A stretch of DNA of 64,000 bases from Gilliamella apicola (GCF_003202915.1 NZ_QGLP01000005.1:350721-414720), one strand, 5' to 3'. Shown: positions 35,566-45,374, numbered from the stretch's first letter. The notes: generated by a model from the sequence alone, not told the origin. Made by a program: numbers and translations.

Positions 35566-36330
35566 TTAAGCTAAACTTCTATGTAAAATATTCAAAATTT
35601 GTCTTAGCTCTTTAACATCAAGCTGCCCAGGTGCTGAAGCATTTTTTGCTGCGCCGAAGGTAAGGTCAGAACCAAAGGTTTCACCAGCAACTCGACTAAT
35701 TGCGCCTTTTCCTGCCATTGACATGGTAATGAGTGGTTTACGCGCATATTTGTCTTTCATTTCAGCTGTTGCGGCCAATAAGTTAATGACATCTTCACGC
35801 GAACGCGGCATTACTGCGATTTTCGGAATGTCTACACCGAGATCTTGCATTTTGCGTAATCTTGCGACAATTTCATCTTTTGCTGGTGTCTTATCAAAAT
35901 CATGATTTGAAGCAATAACTAAAACATTATGTTGATGAGCTAATTCAACAATTTCTTCAACATATGGATCACCGGTGAAAACTTCGATATCGACAAGGTC
36001 GATCAAGCCAGTTTTAATCATCTGTTTATTTAGATTGATATAAAATTCGACCGAAGCAGGATAGACACCGCCTTCATTAGCGGTACGAAATGTGAATAAA
36101 ATTGGTTTGTGACCAATGATTGCGTGTAATTTGTTTGCTGTTTGTTTTACTTTTTCAACATCATCAACATTTTGAAAATGATCCACTCGCCATTCAACCA
36201 TATCGAAATCGATTTGCGTTAAAAATTCAGCTTCATTTACTAACTCTTGTTCTGTTTTACCTACAATTGGAACGATAATCTTAGGCGCTCCAACGCCTAT
36301 ATCTAAACCTTTTACTGTAATCTTTGTCAT
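35566..36330 (-). CDS. aroD: Type I 3-dehydroquinate dehydratase
   Basis: This 254-residue enzyme interconverts 3-dehydroquinate and 3-dehydroshikimate. The Schiff-base Lys lies in the PKIAVMPRSREDV segment (about residue 170 in E. coli numbering), and ITMSMAGKGAISRVAGETFG and APGQLDVKELR are typical. E. coli AroD is 252 residues. It follows the ydiB gene on the same strand after 106 bp, as in E. coli where ydiB and aroD are also adjacent. Its place in a catabolic-looking cluster suggests use in the direction from quinate to dehydroshikimate. Confidence 0.95.
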   Translation of the reverse strand: MTKITVKGLDIGVGAPKIIVPIVGKTEQELVNEAEFLTQIDFDMVEWRVDHFQNVDDVEKVKQTANKLHAIIGHKPILFTFRTANEGGVYPASVEFYINLNKQMIKTGLIDLVDIEVFTGDPYVEEIVELAHQHNVLVIASNHDFDKTPAKDEIVARLRKMQDLGVDIPKIAVMPRSREDVINLLAATAEMKDKYARKPLITMSMAGKGAISRVAGETFGSDLTFGAAKNASAPGQLDVKELRQILNILHRSLA

Positions 36331-36436
36331 CTAATCACCAATTTATTTTTTCTTTACTCTTAATCAAAATTATTAAGAGGATAATTTATGCTGATATTAA
36401 TATTTATATTAATTATATTAAGTTAACTAAAATTTT

Positions 36437-37309
36437 TTAGTCATTAAAACCCATTTTTTCTTTTACATAATCAATCGGAGCATCTTGTCCTGTCCAAATT
36501 TTTATTTGTGCATGACCTTGCCATAACATCATTCCGATACCGTTTAAAGTTTTACAACCTTGTGCTTCGGCAATTTCCAGTAATTTTGTTTTACGTGGGC
36601 TATAAATACAATCGGTTACAACGAGATCTTTCCTTAACATGCTAGGATCGGTAATCAGACTCTGTCCTTCTAACGGTTTCATACCGACACCAGTAGCATT
36701 GCATAATACGGCACTTTCAGCGATTTCTTGACGCAATTTAGCTTGATCATCTAAATCATAAACCGTGGCTTTACAATCAGTTTTTTCATTGATTCGCTTA
36801 GCTATTTCAACAATTTTATCAAAGCATTCATCTTTTTGGTTAAAAATAGAAATCGCTTTAACGCCATCCAGTGCAGCTTGTACAGCAATAGCACTTGCGG
36901 CACCACCACCACCAAGTAATGTCATTTTTTTACCAATAATATCAACACCAGCCTCTTTTAATGAACGCATGTATCCCATTCCATCCGTGTTATATCCGGT
37001 TAGAACACCGTCATCATTAGAAATGGTATTACAAGCGCCAATAAGCTCAACAGCCGGTGTTAATTTATCTAAATATTGGCAGACCAGTTGTTTATTTGGC
37101 ATTGATACCGCACTACCTCGTAAACCTAATGCGCGTAATCCTTTTATCGCATCAGGTAATTTTTCTTGTGTCACCTCAAAAGCTAAATAGACATAAGGAA
37201 CGTCTAGTTTAGAATAAATTATATTTTGCATTTTCGGTGATAAGCTATGTCGAATTGGATAAGCCATTAGTCCGATTAATAAAAAATGTCCATCGATGTT
37301 TGCTCTCAT
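36437..37309 (-). CDS. ydiB: Quinate/shikimate dehydrogenase
   Basis: This enzyme of 290 residues is close to E. coli YdiB, which oxidises both quinate and shikimate with NAD+ or NADP+. Diagnostic segments are IGLMAYPIRHSLSPKMQN, GSAVSMPNKQ with the catalytic Lys (about residue 73), GYNTDGMGYMRSL with the catalytic Asp, the Rossmann loop LLGGGGAASAI, and GMKPLEGQSLI. I start it at ATG 37309 after GGAG; the frame extends four codons to a TTG. The preceding gene ends 22 bp upstream, so they are co-transcribed. Confidence 0.93.
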   Translation of the reverse strand: MRANIDGHFLLIGLMAYPIRHSLSPKMQNIIYSKLDVPYVYLAFEVTQEKLPDAIKGLRALGLRGSAVSMPNKQLVCQYLDKLTPAVELIGACNTISNDDGVLTGYNTDGMGYMRSLKEAGVDIIGKKMTLLGGGGAASAIAVQAALDGVKAISIFNQKDECFDKIVEIAKRINEKTDCKATVYDLDDQAKLRQEIAESAVLCNATGVGMKPLEGQSLITDPSMLRKDLVVTDCIYSPRKTKLLEIAEAQGCKTLNGIGMMLWQGHAQIKIWTGQDAPIDYVKEKMGFND

Positions 37310-37331
37310 ACTTCTCTCCAATTAGTTATTA

Positions 37332-38153
37332 TTAAGATTCAGCGACTTGTTTAAGTAATTTTTTGGTATCTTCAAGATACATTTTAGCTCGTTCAATTGG
37401 AGAATGACTCAACGCAAATTCATCATTACAACATTCAATTGAAATCGGCATTTCTGGTAAAGCTTTTAATAATGATACTAAATCAATGCCGCCACGTCCC
37501 GGTGATAATCGATAATTTCTTGCCTGATAAAGTAATCCTTCGGTATCTTTTGGTTTCTCTTTAGTTCCATCGCATAATTGCATATAGCGCCAACAATCCT
37601 TAGGTACTTTCTGCAAGTCCTCCAGAGTATTAGCTCCACGATCAAAATGCAATGGATCAATAATCATACCTTGATTGTTTTGGTTGGCGGCTTTGAGTAA
37701 TTCTACCCCAGAATTAACGGTAGGAATATCTGTCCAAGGCATTGGTTCAATATTGATTGCGATACCTAATGGGGCTGCAATTTCACATAACCGTGCAAAA
37801 TTATCAGCTAAACGATTTTTATCAGGATCATTACCGGCTAATAATACTTGGCTTGCGCCTAAGCGAGCTCCTGTTTCTAATACCGGCAAAAAGTTGATAA
37901 CTCGGGTATCTGGTTTGAGCCGAAAAATTTCAATATCTAAAACTTTGATACCTGTCTCTTTTAATCGTCGCTCGACTTCCCGAATTAATGGGGTATCACC
38001 AACTGTTGCATAAACCGGCTCAGTAGGTGTGGCAGGAATAAGTCTTAAACCAACATGAGTATAACCAGCTTCTGCGGCCACAATAACTTGATTTGCTGGA
38101 GATACATCTAATACCGTTAAGGCCGCAAGCCCTATAGGACGTTCAATTGCCAT
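37332..38153 (-). CDS. Xylose-isomerase-like TIM-barrel protein (sugar phosphate isomerase/epimerase family)
   Basis: This 273-residue protein belongs to the AP endonuclease/xylose isomerase-like barrel superfamily, with metal-binding candidates in INIEPMPWTDIPTV (about residue 136), MIIDPLHFDRG and ISIECCNDE. Family members include 3-dehydroshikimate dehydratases of the QuiC1 kind, hydroxypyruvate isomerases and inosose dehydratases. As the first gene of the shikimate/quinate operon (strong AGGAGG before the ATG) a role on dehydroshikimate is attractive, but the sequence does not decide. The start codon is well set. Confidence 0.75.
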   Translation of the reverse strand: MAIERPIGLAALTVLDVSPANQVIVAAEAGYTHVGLRLIPATPTEPVYATVGDTPLIREVERRLKETGIKVLDIEIFRLKPDTRVINFLPVLETGARLGASQVLLAGNDPDKNRLADNFARLCEIAAPLGIAINIEPMPWTDIPTVNSGVELLKAANQNNQGMIIDPLHFDRGANTLEDLQKVPKDCWRYMQLCDGTKEKPKDTEGLLYQARNYRLSPGRGGIDLVSLLKALPEMPISIECCNDEFALSHSPIERAKMYLEDTKKLLKQVAES

Positions 38154-38509
38154 GCAATCCTCCTGAAATTTTAAATAATTTAGCTGAATTTAGTAAAAAT
38201 AAGATGCTAATAATGTAAAACAATAAAATAAATTTATCTATAGATTTTGTTATTTTAATTTATTTTTTTTATAAATTTATACATAATAAATAAAATAATC
38301 GCTAAAATTATTTAGGTAAGATTATGAAATGAAGAAATAAAAAAAATCTATTTCACTGATTTATAGAAATAAAACGATATTAATTACTCAGTAATCAGAT
38401 GCGAATTAAATTATCGGTAACTAAAAAACTATTTTATAAAATAAATTGTTTTTAATAATTGGAATGACATAACAGTTGTAAAATTAAATTATTCAACAAA
38501 GGATGCACT
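38154..38509. promoter_or_regulatory. Divergent promoter region of the shikimate cluster
   Basis: This 356-bp AT-rich region separates the minus-strand operon from the plus-strand transporter and must hold both promoters. It contains the perfect palindrome ATCTATAGAT at 38236-38245; TTCTATAGATGAA recurs near 34267 before the flavoenzyme gene. These are candidate LysR-regulator half-sites, on slender evidence in AT-rich DNA. Confidence 0.4.
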
Positions 38510-39730
38510 ATGAAAAATAACTATATCCCTACTTCGATATGCTTATACATGAACTATTTTGTTCATGGTATGGGGGCAATCATTCTCGCCCAAAATATGA
38601 ATTATTTGGCTAATCAATTCAATACTGATAGTGAGGGGATTGCTTATGTAATCTCAGGTTTAGGGATTGGACGCTTAATAGTTTTGTTTGTTATGGGAGC
38701 ATTATCTGATAAATTTGGTCGTAAACCATTCGTTTTTTTAGGTGGACTTTTTTATATAGGCTTTTTGCTTGGCATTTTGATTAGCCCAAATCTCCAAGTC
38801 GCATTTATGTTTGCTGTTTTAGGCGGTATTGCTAATTCAACGCTAGACGCAGGTACTTACCCAGCATTAATGGAATCATTTCCTAAGGCTACCGGAACCG
38901 CATCCATTTTAACCAAAGCGGCAATTGCTGGTGGACAATTTGTGTTACCGATTGTGATGACGATAATTATCGTTTCTAATGCTTATTATGGTTGGTCATT
39001 TCTTTTCTGCGTTGCTATTTTAGCCCTTAATGCTTTAGCTGTATTAAAAATGCCTTTTCCAAATCATAAACAACCAATAGCTGAAGAAATTGCAAAAGAA
39101 TCCGTCGAACAAGAGACCAAACCATTACCAAAATTAAAACAAAAAGCTAACTTTTGGATTGAAGGTGTTTGTTTTATCATTATTGGTTATACATCAACCG
39201 CCACATTTTATTTAGTATCAATATGGTTACCTAAATTCTCTGAATCGGTTGCAATGATGAGTCCTTCTGCATCTGCGCAAACTATTAGTTATTATGCTAT
39301 TGGGACATTAGCCAGTGTTATTTTAACCTCAATATTAGTTAAAAGCTGGATTCGTCCGGTTTATATAGTGTTTGTTTATCCTTGTTTATCGGCAATTATG
39401 TTGTTCGTTTTATTCTTGTTCCCTTCGCCAACTTTATGTATTGCAGGTGGATTTATTTTAGGATTTACAGCAGCTGGGGGAGTTTTACAATTAGCATTAA
39501 CCACCATGTCAGAATTTTATCCTGAAGGTAAAGGTAAAGTCCTTGGTATTTTCTTTACCTCTTCTAGTTTAGCTACTTTCTCTATACCAGTTGTGACCGG
39601 AATTATTTCTAAAACCAGTATCGCTAATATTATTTTGTTTGACGCCTTTATCGCGGTATTAGGGGCAATTTTAGCCTTGGTGATTATTGCTAGATATCAT
39701 AAAATTTTTGAACTACCAAATCGTAGATAA
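38510..39730 (+). CDS. ydiN: MFS transporter of the YdiN type (shikimate/quinate uptake candidate)
   Basis: This 406-residue, 12-helix MFS protein is clearly related to E. coli YdiN: NYFVHGMGAIILAQNMNYLA near the N terminus, ISGLGIGRLIVLFVMGALSDKFGRKPF (loop 2-3), STLDAGTYPALMESFPKATG and GGVLQLALTTMSEFYPEGKG. In E. coli ydiN is next to ydiB and aroD, and the same genes are divergent here, which supports quinate or shikimate as substrate. The loop between helices 6 and 7 is long and charged. It starts with ATG after AAAGGA. Confidence 0.85.
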   Translation: MKNNYIPTSICLYMNYFVHGMGAIILAQNMNYLANQFNTDSEGIAYVISGLGIGRLIVLFVMGALSDKFGRKPFVFLGGLFYIGFLLGILISPNLQVAFMFAVLGGIANSTLDAGTYPALMESFPKATGTASILTKAAIAGGQFVLPIVMTIIIVSNAYYGWSFLFCVAILALNALAVLKMPFPNHKQPIAEEIAKESVEQETKPLPKLKQKANFWIEGVCFIIIGYTSTATFYLVSIWLPKFSESVAMMSPSASAQTISYYAIGTLASVILTSILVKSWIRPVYIVFVYPCLSAIMLFVLFLFPSPTLCIAGGFILGFTAAGGVLQLALTTMSEFYPEGKGKVLGIFFTSSSLATFSIPVVTGIISKTSIANIILFDAFIAVLGAILALVIIARYHKIFELPNRR

Positions 39731-39775
39731 GATTGTGTTATCAATTACAAGCAACAATGATTAACTAATAAAAAG

Positions 39776-39803
39776 CCACAAGTATGCTGAGTAAGACTTG
39801 TGG
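39776..39803 (+). terminator. Hairpin after ydiN
   Basis: CCACAAGT and ACTTGTGG pair over a 12-base loop, 45 bp past the ydiN stop. The T-run is poor. Confidence 0.5.
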
Positions 39804-39847
39804 TTAATCATTCAACAACCTTCCGCAGATAATCTCTTAATAAAATA

Positions 39848-40272
39848 TTATAAATATAGGTATCGATAAACGATTTGTATCGATAGCATAACAATCCCAA
39901 ATATCAAAGATAATAAACCAACGTATTGGATCGGAATGGCAAAAAAAGTGTATTTAGTATCTTTCACTTTAATGTAATTAGTGCCACTAGAAATTATAGA
40001 TGGTGCAATAAACTCTTTTTATAATTTAGTTTAAGTCCTAGAAAGTATATATATACCCCATATATTATCCACAGGATAGGCATTAAAAAATAGGAACCAA
40101 TTTTCGCATGTGAACCATAAATATGGCTGAAATTAGGATAGATAATATCAATAATTATCTCAAGGATTACTGACAAAACTAGATAGCTACCTATTAAAAT
40201 CCAACTTGATTTTGTTTTGGGAATAATCATAAGGTTAATAATGCTGATGCCGATTATTTTGCAGTAACACAA
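39848..40272 (-). pseudogene. Membrane protein gene with a frameshift
   Basis: One frame (40272 to 39994) gives three hydrophobic helices: IPKTKSSWILIGSYLVLSVI, then GSYFLMPILWIIYGVYIYFL. It is shifted in an A-run near 40010, and the next frame continues with KEFIAPSIISSGTNYIKVKD and TKYTFFAIPIQYVGLLSLIF to a TAA at 39848. Together they describe a four-helix protein of about 140 residues. I do not recognise it. The long reading frame on its own is not the true gene. Confidence 0.55.
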
Positions 40273-40283
40273 TTATGAATGGT

Positions 40284-40315
40284 AAAGCATCTTATTGCAA
40301 TAAGATGCTTTTTTT
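40284..40315. terminator. Terminator between the second transporter and the frameshifted gene
   Basis: AAAGCATCTTAT and ATAAGATGCTTT form a long stem, with CTTTTTTTAAA on the plus strand. It lies 22 bp beyond the minus-strand transporter stop and probably acts in both directions. Confidence 0.75.
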
Positions 40316-40336
40316 AAATTACGACGCAAATAGTGA

Positions 40337-41536
40337 TTAAATTTTCTTCATATCAATAACTTTTTTGAAACGTGAATAAACAATTAAACCTAATATCACA
40401 CTTGTTGATGCGATGACAAGATCAACTAAGATCGCATAACTAACATTTGTTACTGCTAATTTTGGTACTACTAAAGGGATAACGATAAATGATAAGCCAC
40501 TTAGGGTATACATGGTTCCAACGGCAAAGCCTTTATGATTAGGAAATAATTGTTGCATAACAACCAAGGTAAGTTGTAATACACCTCCGGCTGCTGTCAA
40601 CCCCATGCCAATTGCCGCTATTAAGCTCATTGTAGGATTAAGATTAAAGAGGAACATTAATAAAATTAATGCTGATAGTAGTGGCAGAATAATAATACAA
40701 TAAATTGGTTTAATGAATTTTTTAACGATATAAGCAGTAGTAAACACGGAAATTATTGATGCAATACTATAATAACTAATTAATTGTTTAGAGGCGATTG
40801 GATCCATTCCAATACCATTTTCAGCAATCGCTGGTAACCATTGTAAAATGATGATAAAGGTTGCTGTTGTGGTAAAGCCCATAATGATTAACAAAATTCC
40901 CTCAAATAAAATATTAGGCTTACCAATAAAATAGTCACTATGACCTTCATTACCACAGATAACTGTATTTTTAGAAGGAAATTTTCTTGGGATTAAAAAT
41001 AAGAAATTTATAACAATACAAGCGACAAAGCCAAGGAAAGCATAACCATACCATAAATGATAAGCATGAAATAGAGTAACAATAAATGGTAAGACTAATG
41101 TACCCATTGAGATAAATGCTTTAATTAAAACACTCGCTGTTCCAGCAGAACGCGGAAAGCATTCGGTTAATGCTGGCATTGAACCTGTATCTAAAAATGA
41201 GTTCCCTGCCCCAATAAACATAGCCAAAAAGAAAGCAATATTTACATCATGACAAAAAAGTATCCCAATAAAAAAGATTATGTAACAACACATACCCATA
41301 AGAATAAATGGTTTACGTCCAAATTTATCAGAGAGTATTCCACCAACAAACATTAACAATATTTTACCAACACCAATTCCTGCAGCAACACCACCTACAC
41401 CAACTAGATCAGTATTAAGTTGCGCTGAGATTTCGACAGAAAATTGCATAATTACGATTAAAGCGATACTTTGAATAATGTAATTAGCATAGATAGACCC
41501 TGCTATCGAACAGGAGTTGTTCTTATAGTTATTCAT
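40337..41536 (-). CDS. Second YdiN/YdiM-type MFS transporter
   Basis: This 399-residue 12-helix protein is a paralogue of the transporter at 38510: GGILSDKFGRKPFILMGMCC, NSFLDTGSMPALTECFPRSA and GGVLQLTLVVMQQLFPNHKG align with it by eye. Two related transporters suggest separate substrates (for example quinate and shikimate) or uptake and export. It is on the minus strand, downstream of aroL but separated from it by 222 bp. The start follows GGAG with a spacing of nine bases. Confidence 0.8.
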   Translation of the reverse strand: MNNYKNNSCSIAGSIYANYIIQSIALIVIMQFSVEISAQLNTDLVGVGGVAAGIGVGKILLMFVGGILSDKFGRKPFILMGMCCYIIFFIGILFCHDVNIAFFLAMFIGAGNSFLDTGSMPALTECFPRSAGTASVLIKAFISMGTLVLPFIVTLFHAYHLWYGYAFLGFVACIVINFLFLIPRKFPSKNTVICGNEGHSDYFIGKPNILFEGILLIIMGFTTTATFIIILQWLPAIAENGIGMDPIASKQLISYYSIASIISVFTTAYIVKKFIKPIYCIIILPLLSALILLMFLFNLNPTMSLIAAIGMGLTAAGGVLQLTLVVMQQLFPNHKGFAVGTMYTLSGLSFIVIPLVVPKLAVTNVSYAILVDLVIASTSVILGLIVYSRFKKVIDMKKI

Positions 41537-41758
41537 TAGTTAATACTCCATTATTAATTTAAAAATTTTATAAATCTATTAAAGTTAATATTAGCGGTAA
41601 ATGTGTTTTAATAAAAGAAAAAATAACCTTAGGAATTGTGCCATTAATTAATTATTATTTATATTCAATTAGTTATAATAAATAATAATATTTAAAATGG
41701 GCAAACGGAGGAATTTCATCTCAATGGTAATGAATTAATCATTAAAAAAACAAATTTT

Positions 41759-42274
41759 TTAGTCGATATTGAGCACTTCTAAAAATTGCCCTAATATTTG
41801 CATCTCCGGACAATCAACATTGATTACATGACTTGCGCAATCCATATAGAGATGATGACGATCTTCAAGTACTTTTTCCATCTCGTCAGCAATAGATAAA
41901 CCTGTTAACGAAGGGCGTTGAGCAATTTTCGGATCTTTCATTAAACGTTCTGCTAGAATGTTTGCTGGAGCCGATAAAAAGAATACTATCCCCCTTTTTT
42001 GCATATGTAGACGATTTTGATCAGCTAAAATCATTCCGCCACCGGTTGCTATAACTCGACATGGTTGGGTGACATCTTTTAAAACTTGGCTTTCTTGCTT
42101 TCTAAAACCTTCCCATCCCTCTTTTTCTACTATTTCAGCCACAGTTTGTTTAGTGGTTTCATATAGGTAAACATCGGTATCAATAAATGAGTAATGTAAT
42201 TTTTCAGCAAGTAGACGCCCCATTGTTGTTTTTCCAGACGCTCGCGCTCCAACGAGAAAGATAGTTTTATTCAT
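41759..42274 (-). CDS. aroL: Shikimate kinase, AroL type
   Basis: This 171-residue enzyme phosphorylates shikimate to shikimate 3-phosphate. It resembles E. coli AroL rather than AroK: Walker A GARASGKTTMGR, SFIDTDVYLYE with the substrate Asp, VAEIVEKEGWEGFRKQE, ATGGGMIL and QRPSLTG in the lid. I take ATG at 42274 as start; the frame opens two codons earlier with TTG. It is set among shikimate/quinate genes rather than with aroB, so it could commit imported shikimate to aromatic amino acid synthesis. Confidence 0.92.
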   Translation of the reverse strand: MNKTIFLVGARASGKTTMGRLLAEKLHYSFIDTDVYLYETTKQTVAEIVEKEGWEGFRKQESQVLKDVTQPCRVIATGGGMILADQNRLHMQKRGIVFFLSAPANILAERLMKDPKIAQRPSLTGLSIADEMEKVLEDRHHLYMDCASHVINVDCPEMQILGQFLEVLNID

Positions 42275-42669
42275 TTTCAAAATCTCATATCAATAACCTA
42301 GTACTTTTATATATGTTATTCTTAATATACATAATTGCAACAATTATTTACAGATAACCACAAAATATTATAAACTATAACCATATCAAATAATTAAATT
42401 AAAAATGCATGTAAATATTTTATTACAGTTAAAGCTATTTTGTTAATAACTGTTGGTGATTTAATTAAAATAAAAATTAATTTTAGGTCTCAATATTAAA
42501 AAATAGAAATCTGCTAGATGTGACAGATTGATTTAGTTATGAGATTCAATTTATAGGAAAGTTTTCTAACCAGAAAAGAGATAAGAATATGTAATCTTAA
42601 TTTAATAACTTGAATAACGTTTTAAAATTATCCTAAGAAATAATATATTAAAGATTACATATGTTATAT
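42275..42669. other. Intergenic DNA between aroL and the aldo/keto reductase gene
   Basis: Very AT-rich. It presumably holds the aroL promoter; no RNA gene or repeat is visible. Confidence 0.35.
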
Positions 42670-43509
42670 TTAAAAACCATTTTTTTGATAAACATTATCA
42701 GGATTTGGGCCAGTTCTAAAATTTTCATTCAAACTATCGATTTGCAGCATTTCGTCTTCAGTGAGTTCAAAATCAAAAATTTGTCTATTTTCCGCTATAC
42801 GCTGAGGGTTAACCGATTTAGGGATAACAATAAGATCTTTTTGCACATGCCAACGTAATGTTACTTGTGAGGCAGATTTTTGATATTTTTTACCAATATT
42901 TATTAATAAAGGTTCATCAACAACCCGACCTCGAGCTAGTGGACTCCAGGCTTCAATCGCAATTTGTTCTTTATTTAAGTATTCGATTAACTCTTTTTGT
43001 ACTAAATAAGGATGAATCTCAATTTGGTTAATCATTGGCTTAATATTTGCTTGAGTTTTTAATAATTCAAAATGAGATTGATGAAAGTTACAAACACCAA
43101 TTGCCCGAGCCATTTTTGTTTCATAAATTTTTTCTAGCGCTTTCCAAGTATCGAAAAAATAATTTTTTAATGGCCAATGGACTAAGAAAAGGTCTAGATA
43201 GTCTGTTTGTAAATCTTTTAAGGATTGTTCAACGGATTTTAACGTTAGTTCATAACCTTGATTGAGGTTACTTACTTTAGTCGTTAGAAACAGTTCTTGT
43301 CTTGCAACACCTGAATTGACAAAAGCTTCACCAAGTATTTTTTCGTTATTATAGAGTTGAGCGGTATCAAATGAGCGATAACCATCGTTTAAGGCCGTCA
43401 TGATAGCGTTATTGGCTTCTTGCTGATCAACAATTTTAAAAGTACCAAAACCTAACTGTTCGATTGATACAGAATTGCTTAAGCTAATGTTTTTAATTAA
43501 TAGTGTCAT
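42670..43509 (-). CDS. Aldo/keto reductase
   Basis: This 279-residue AKR has the catalytic tetrad in SFDTAQLYNNE (Asp and Tyr), TTKVSN (Lys) and VHWP (His), and the cofactor loop IPKSVNPQRIAENRQIFDF. Length and motifs match the DkgA/DkgB-like group, which reduce keto-sugars and methylglyoxal with NADPH. It lies between the LysR gene and aroL on the same strand. A role in the shikimate cluster is possible but not shown. The ATG follows GATGAGAG. Confidence 0.88.
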   Translation of the reverse strand: MTLLIKNISLSNSVSIEQLGFGTFKIVDQQEANNAIMTALNDGYRSFDTAQLYNNEKILGEAFVNSGVARQELFLTTKVSNLNQGYELTLKSVEQSLKDLQTDYLDLFLVHWPLKNYFFDTWKALEKIYETKMARAIGVCNFHQSHFELLKTQANIKPMINQIEIHPYLVQKELIEYLNKEQIAIEAWSPLARGRVVDEPLLINIGKKYQKSASQVTLRWHVQKDLIVIPKSVNPQRIAENRQIFDFELTEDEMLQIDSLNENFRTGPNPDNVYQKNGF

Positions 43510-43659
43510 TTTTCTCTCATCAAATTATTCTAGCTACCGAAATTAATCAATTTTTAAAACAAGATATGTTGTTTTAAGTTTATCATTTAACAAATATATT
43601 TAAATTATCTATGTAAATAACAACATTTATTAAATAATTATATGAATAGTAGCACAAAA

Positions 43660-44562
43660 TTAATTATTAAAAAAACTATCTCCACAATATTGGGTTAAAA
43701 ATCGATAAAATTTTTGCGCTACCGGCATCAGTGGTCTGTTTTTAACGGTTGCGACATAAATTTCACGTTTTTGACGATTTTTATTCATTGGTATCAATGA
43801 AACATTTGCTTGTTCTGGAACAGGTACGTTTATCATCATGCCTATACCGTAATTGATGGATACCAAACCAATCATGGCATTTTCACTCTCAACATGACTA
43901 ACCACATTGGTCAGTTTAACTCCTGATTCGCTAATAATACTATCCAAATAACCTTTCATACCGCTACGCTCGGTATATAAAATTACCGGCTCATTAGCGA
44001 TATCTTTTAAATCTAGCTTTTTGCGTTTAGATAGCGGATGTTCATTTGAGATAATAAAAACAATTTCTTGTTTAGCTAAACGCGTGAATTCTATTTCAGG
44101 ATCATCATGCAAATAAGAGCATAACCCGATATCATAACGTTTACTTTTCAGCTCTTGCACAATATTAGCGCTTAAATCTTCATAAAAAGAAAATGAAATA
44201 TTTTTATATTCCGGTAAGCTAGTAAACGCTTTAATAATTTTGGGTACATACCCCATACATAATGAATAAACAAAAGCTAATCGGATATGTCCATGCGATA
44301 TGCTAGTTAATTCTTTTATAAATTGTTCACCTTCATTTAACGATTGTAATGCTTGATTAACGTAGAGGAGATACTGTTCCCCTTCTTTGGTCAACTCTAC
44401 ATTACGCCCCTTCTTCTGAAATAATTTGATACCAACCTCTTTCTCTAATTCAGCAATAGCATGACTAAGACTTGGTTGACTAATAGAAAAATATTCGGAA
44501 GTGTAAGTATAGTGTTGATTTTTAGCGAGTATCTGAAAGTATTTAAGTTGTTTTATATTCAT
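43660..44562 (-). CDS. LysR-family transcriptional regulator
   Basis: This 300-residue regulator has the LysR helix-turn-helix at residues ~1-60 (MNIKQLKYFQILAKNQHYTY, then ISQPSLSHAIAELEKEVG) and a periplasmic-binding-like effector domain after ~90. It resembles CynR/GltC-type members in spacing. It lies at the end of the shikimate/quinate island, transcribed in the same direction as the AKR gene, so it is the best candidate regulator, comparable to QuiR of Listeria, which responds to shikimate. Its ligand cannot be read. Confidence 0.85.
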   Translation of the reverse strand: MNIKQLKYFQILAKNQHYTYTSEYFSISQPSLSHAIAELEKEVGIKLFQKKGRNVELTKEGEQYLLYVNQALQSLNEGEQFIKELTSISHGHIRLAFVYSLCMGYVPKIIKAFTSLPEYKNISFSFYEDLSANIVQELKSKRYDIGLCSYLHDDPEIEFTRLAKQEIVFIISNEHPLSKRKKLDLKDIANEPVILYTERSGMKGYLDSIISESGVKLTNVVSHVESENAMIGLVSINYGIGMMINVPVPEQANVSLIPMNKNRQKREIYVATVKNRPLMPVAQKFYRFLTQYCGDSFFNN

Positions 44563-45374
44563 GAATGCATTACTCTAATCAATGATTTGTTTATATTATA
44601 AAATATTTGTTACTAAATTGGAAAACAATAGGATCTGTAAAACGAAATTGCTTACTCTATGATTATTAATATCTTTATTTACAATTTAAGTTATAAATAG
44701 TATAACACTATCATGTAAAAAAAAGAGACGTTAAAAAGAAACAATCTTTCGATAAAAATAGATTTTTTTGATAACTTCTTTTTTTTAATAAAAATCTGAT
44801 ATTGCAAATTTCAAACAAACCAAAACGTATAACAACCAATTATCGTACGGTTTTTATTAAGATTTTAAAAAGTGTTAGGTAATTATTAGGTAAGTATTAA
44901 AACTATTTCTAATATCGTTTTCATTGAGTTTAAGAAAAATAATGAAATAAGCTAGGTAAAAAATTTTTATGGTTAAATTAAATTTAAATAATTAACCTAC
45001 ATTAATAATTGAAATAAATCACGGATTATTAATTGGTCCATGTCCCACTGTAAAATGTTATTCTATGTTTAAGTTTAACTAAAAGGTCTCAACTTTTTTA
45101 ACATTAGCTAAACCTTTATTTAAAGCAAAGTCGACTAATATTTAAAATTTTTTCGCCGGAGCTGTCAATTTTTATCGAATCTGTACCTTTGATTTTATGG
45201 TGTTTATTTTATTCTCTATAATCGACGTTAAATATATCTCCTAAATATAAATTAGCTTAATATAGTTCGAGTTATAATTTTGTATGCTATCCTTTTTTCT
45301 GTCGCCATCATTATTAAATGTGACCTTACCAAATCAACATTAGATAAATGGATAATGTTGTACTAAACCGTCGG
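44563..45374. other. AT-rich gene-free region after the LysR gene
   Basis: Contains only short, stop-rich frames. I see no RNA or repeat structure. Confidence 0.35.

Noticed and set aside
37332..38153. Firm naming of the TIM-barrel protein as a 3-dehydroshikimate dehydratase
   Set aside because: Context supports it but superfamily motifs are shared with isomerases and inosose dehydratases, so no symbol was given.
39994..40272. A complete 92-residue membrane protein
   Set aside because: The following frame carries a matching continuation, so it is half of a frameshifted gene.
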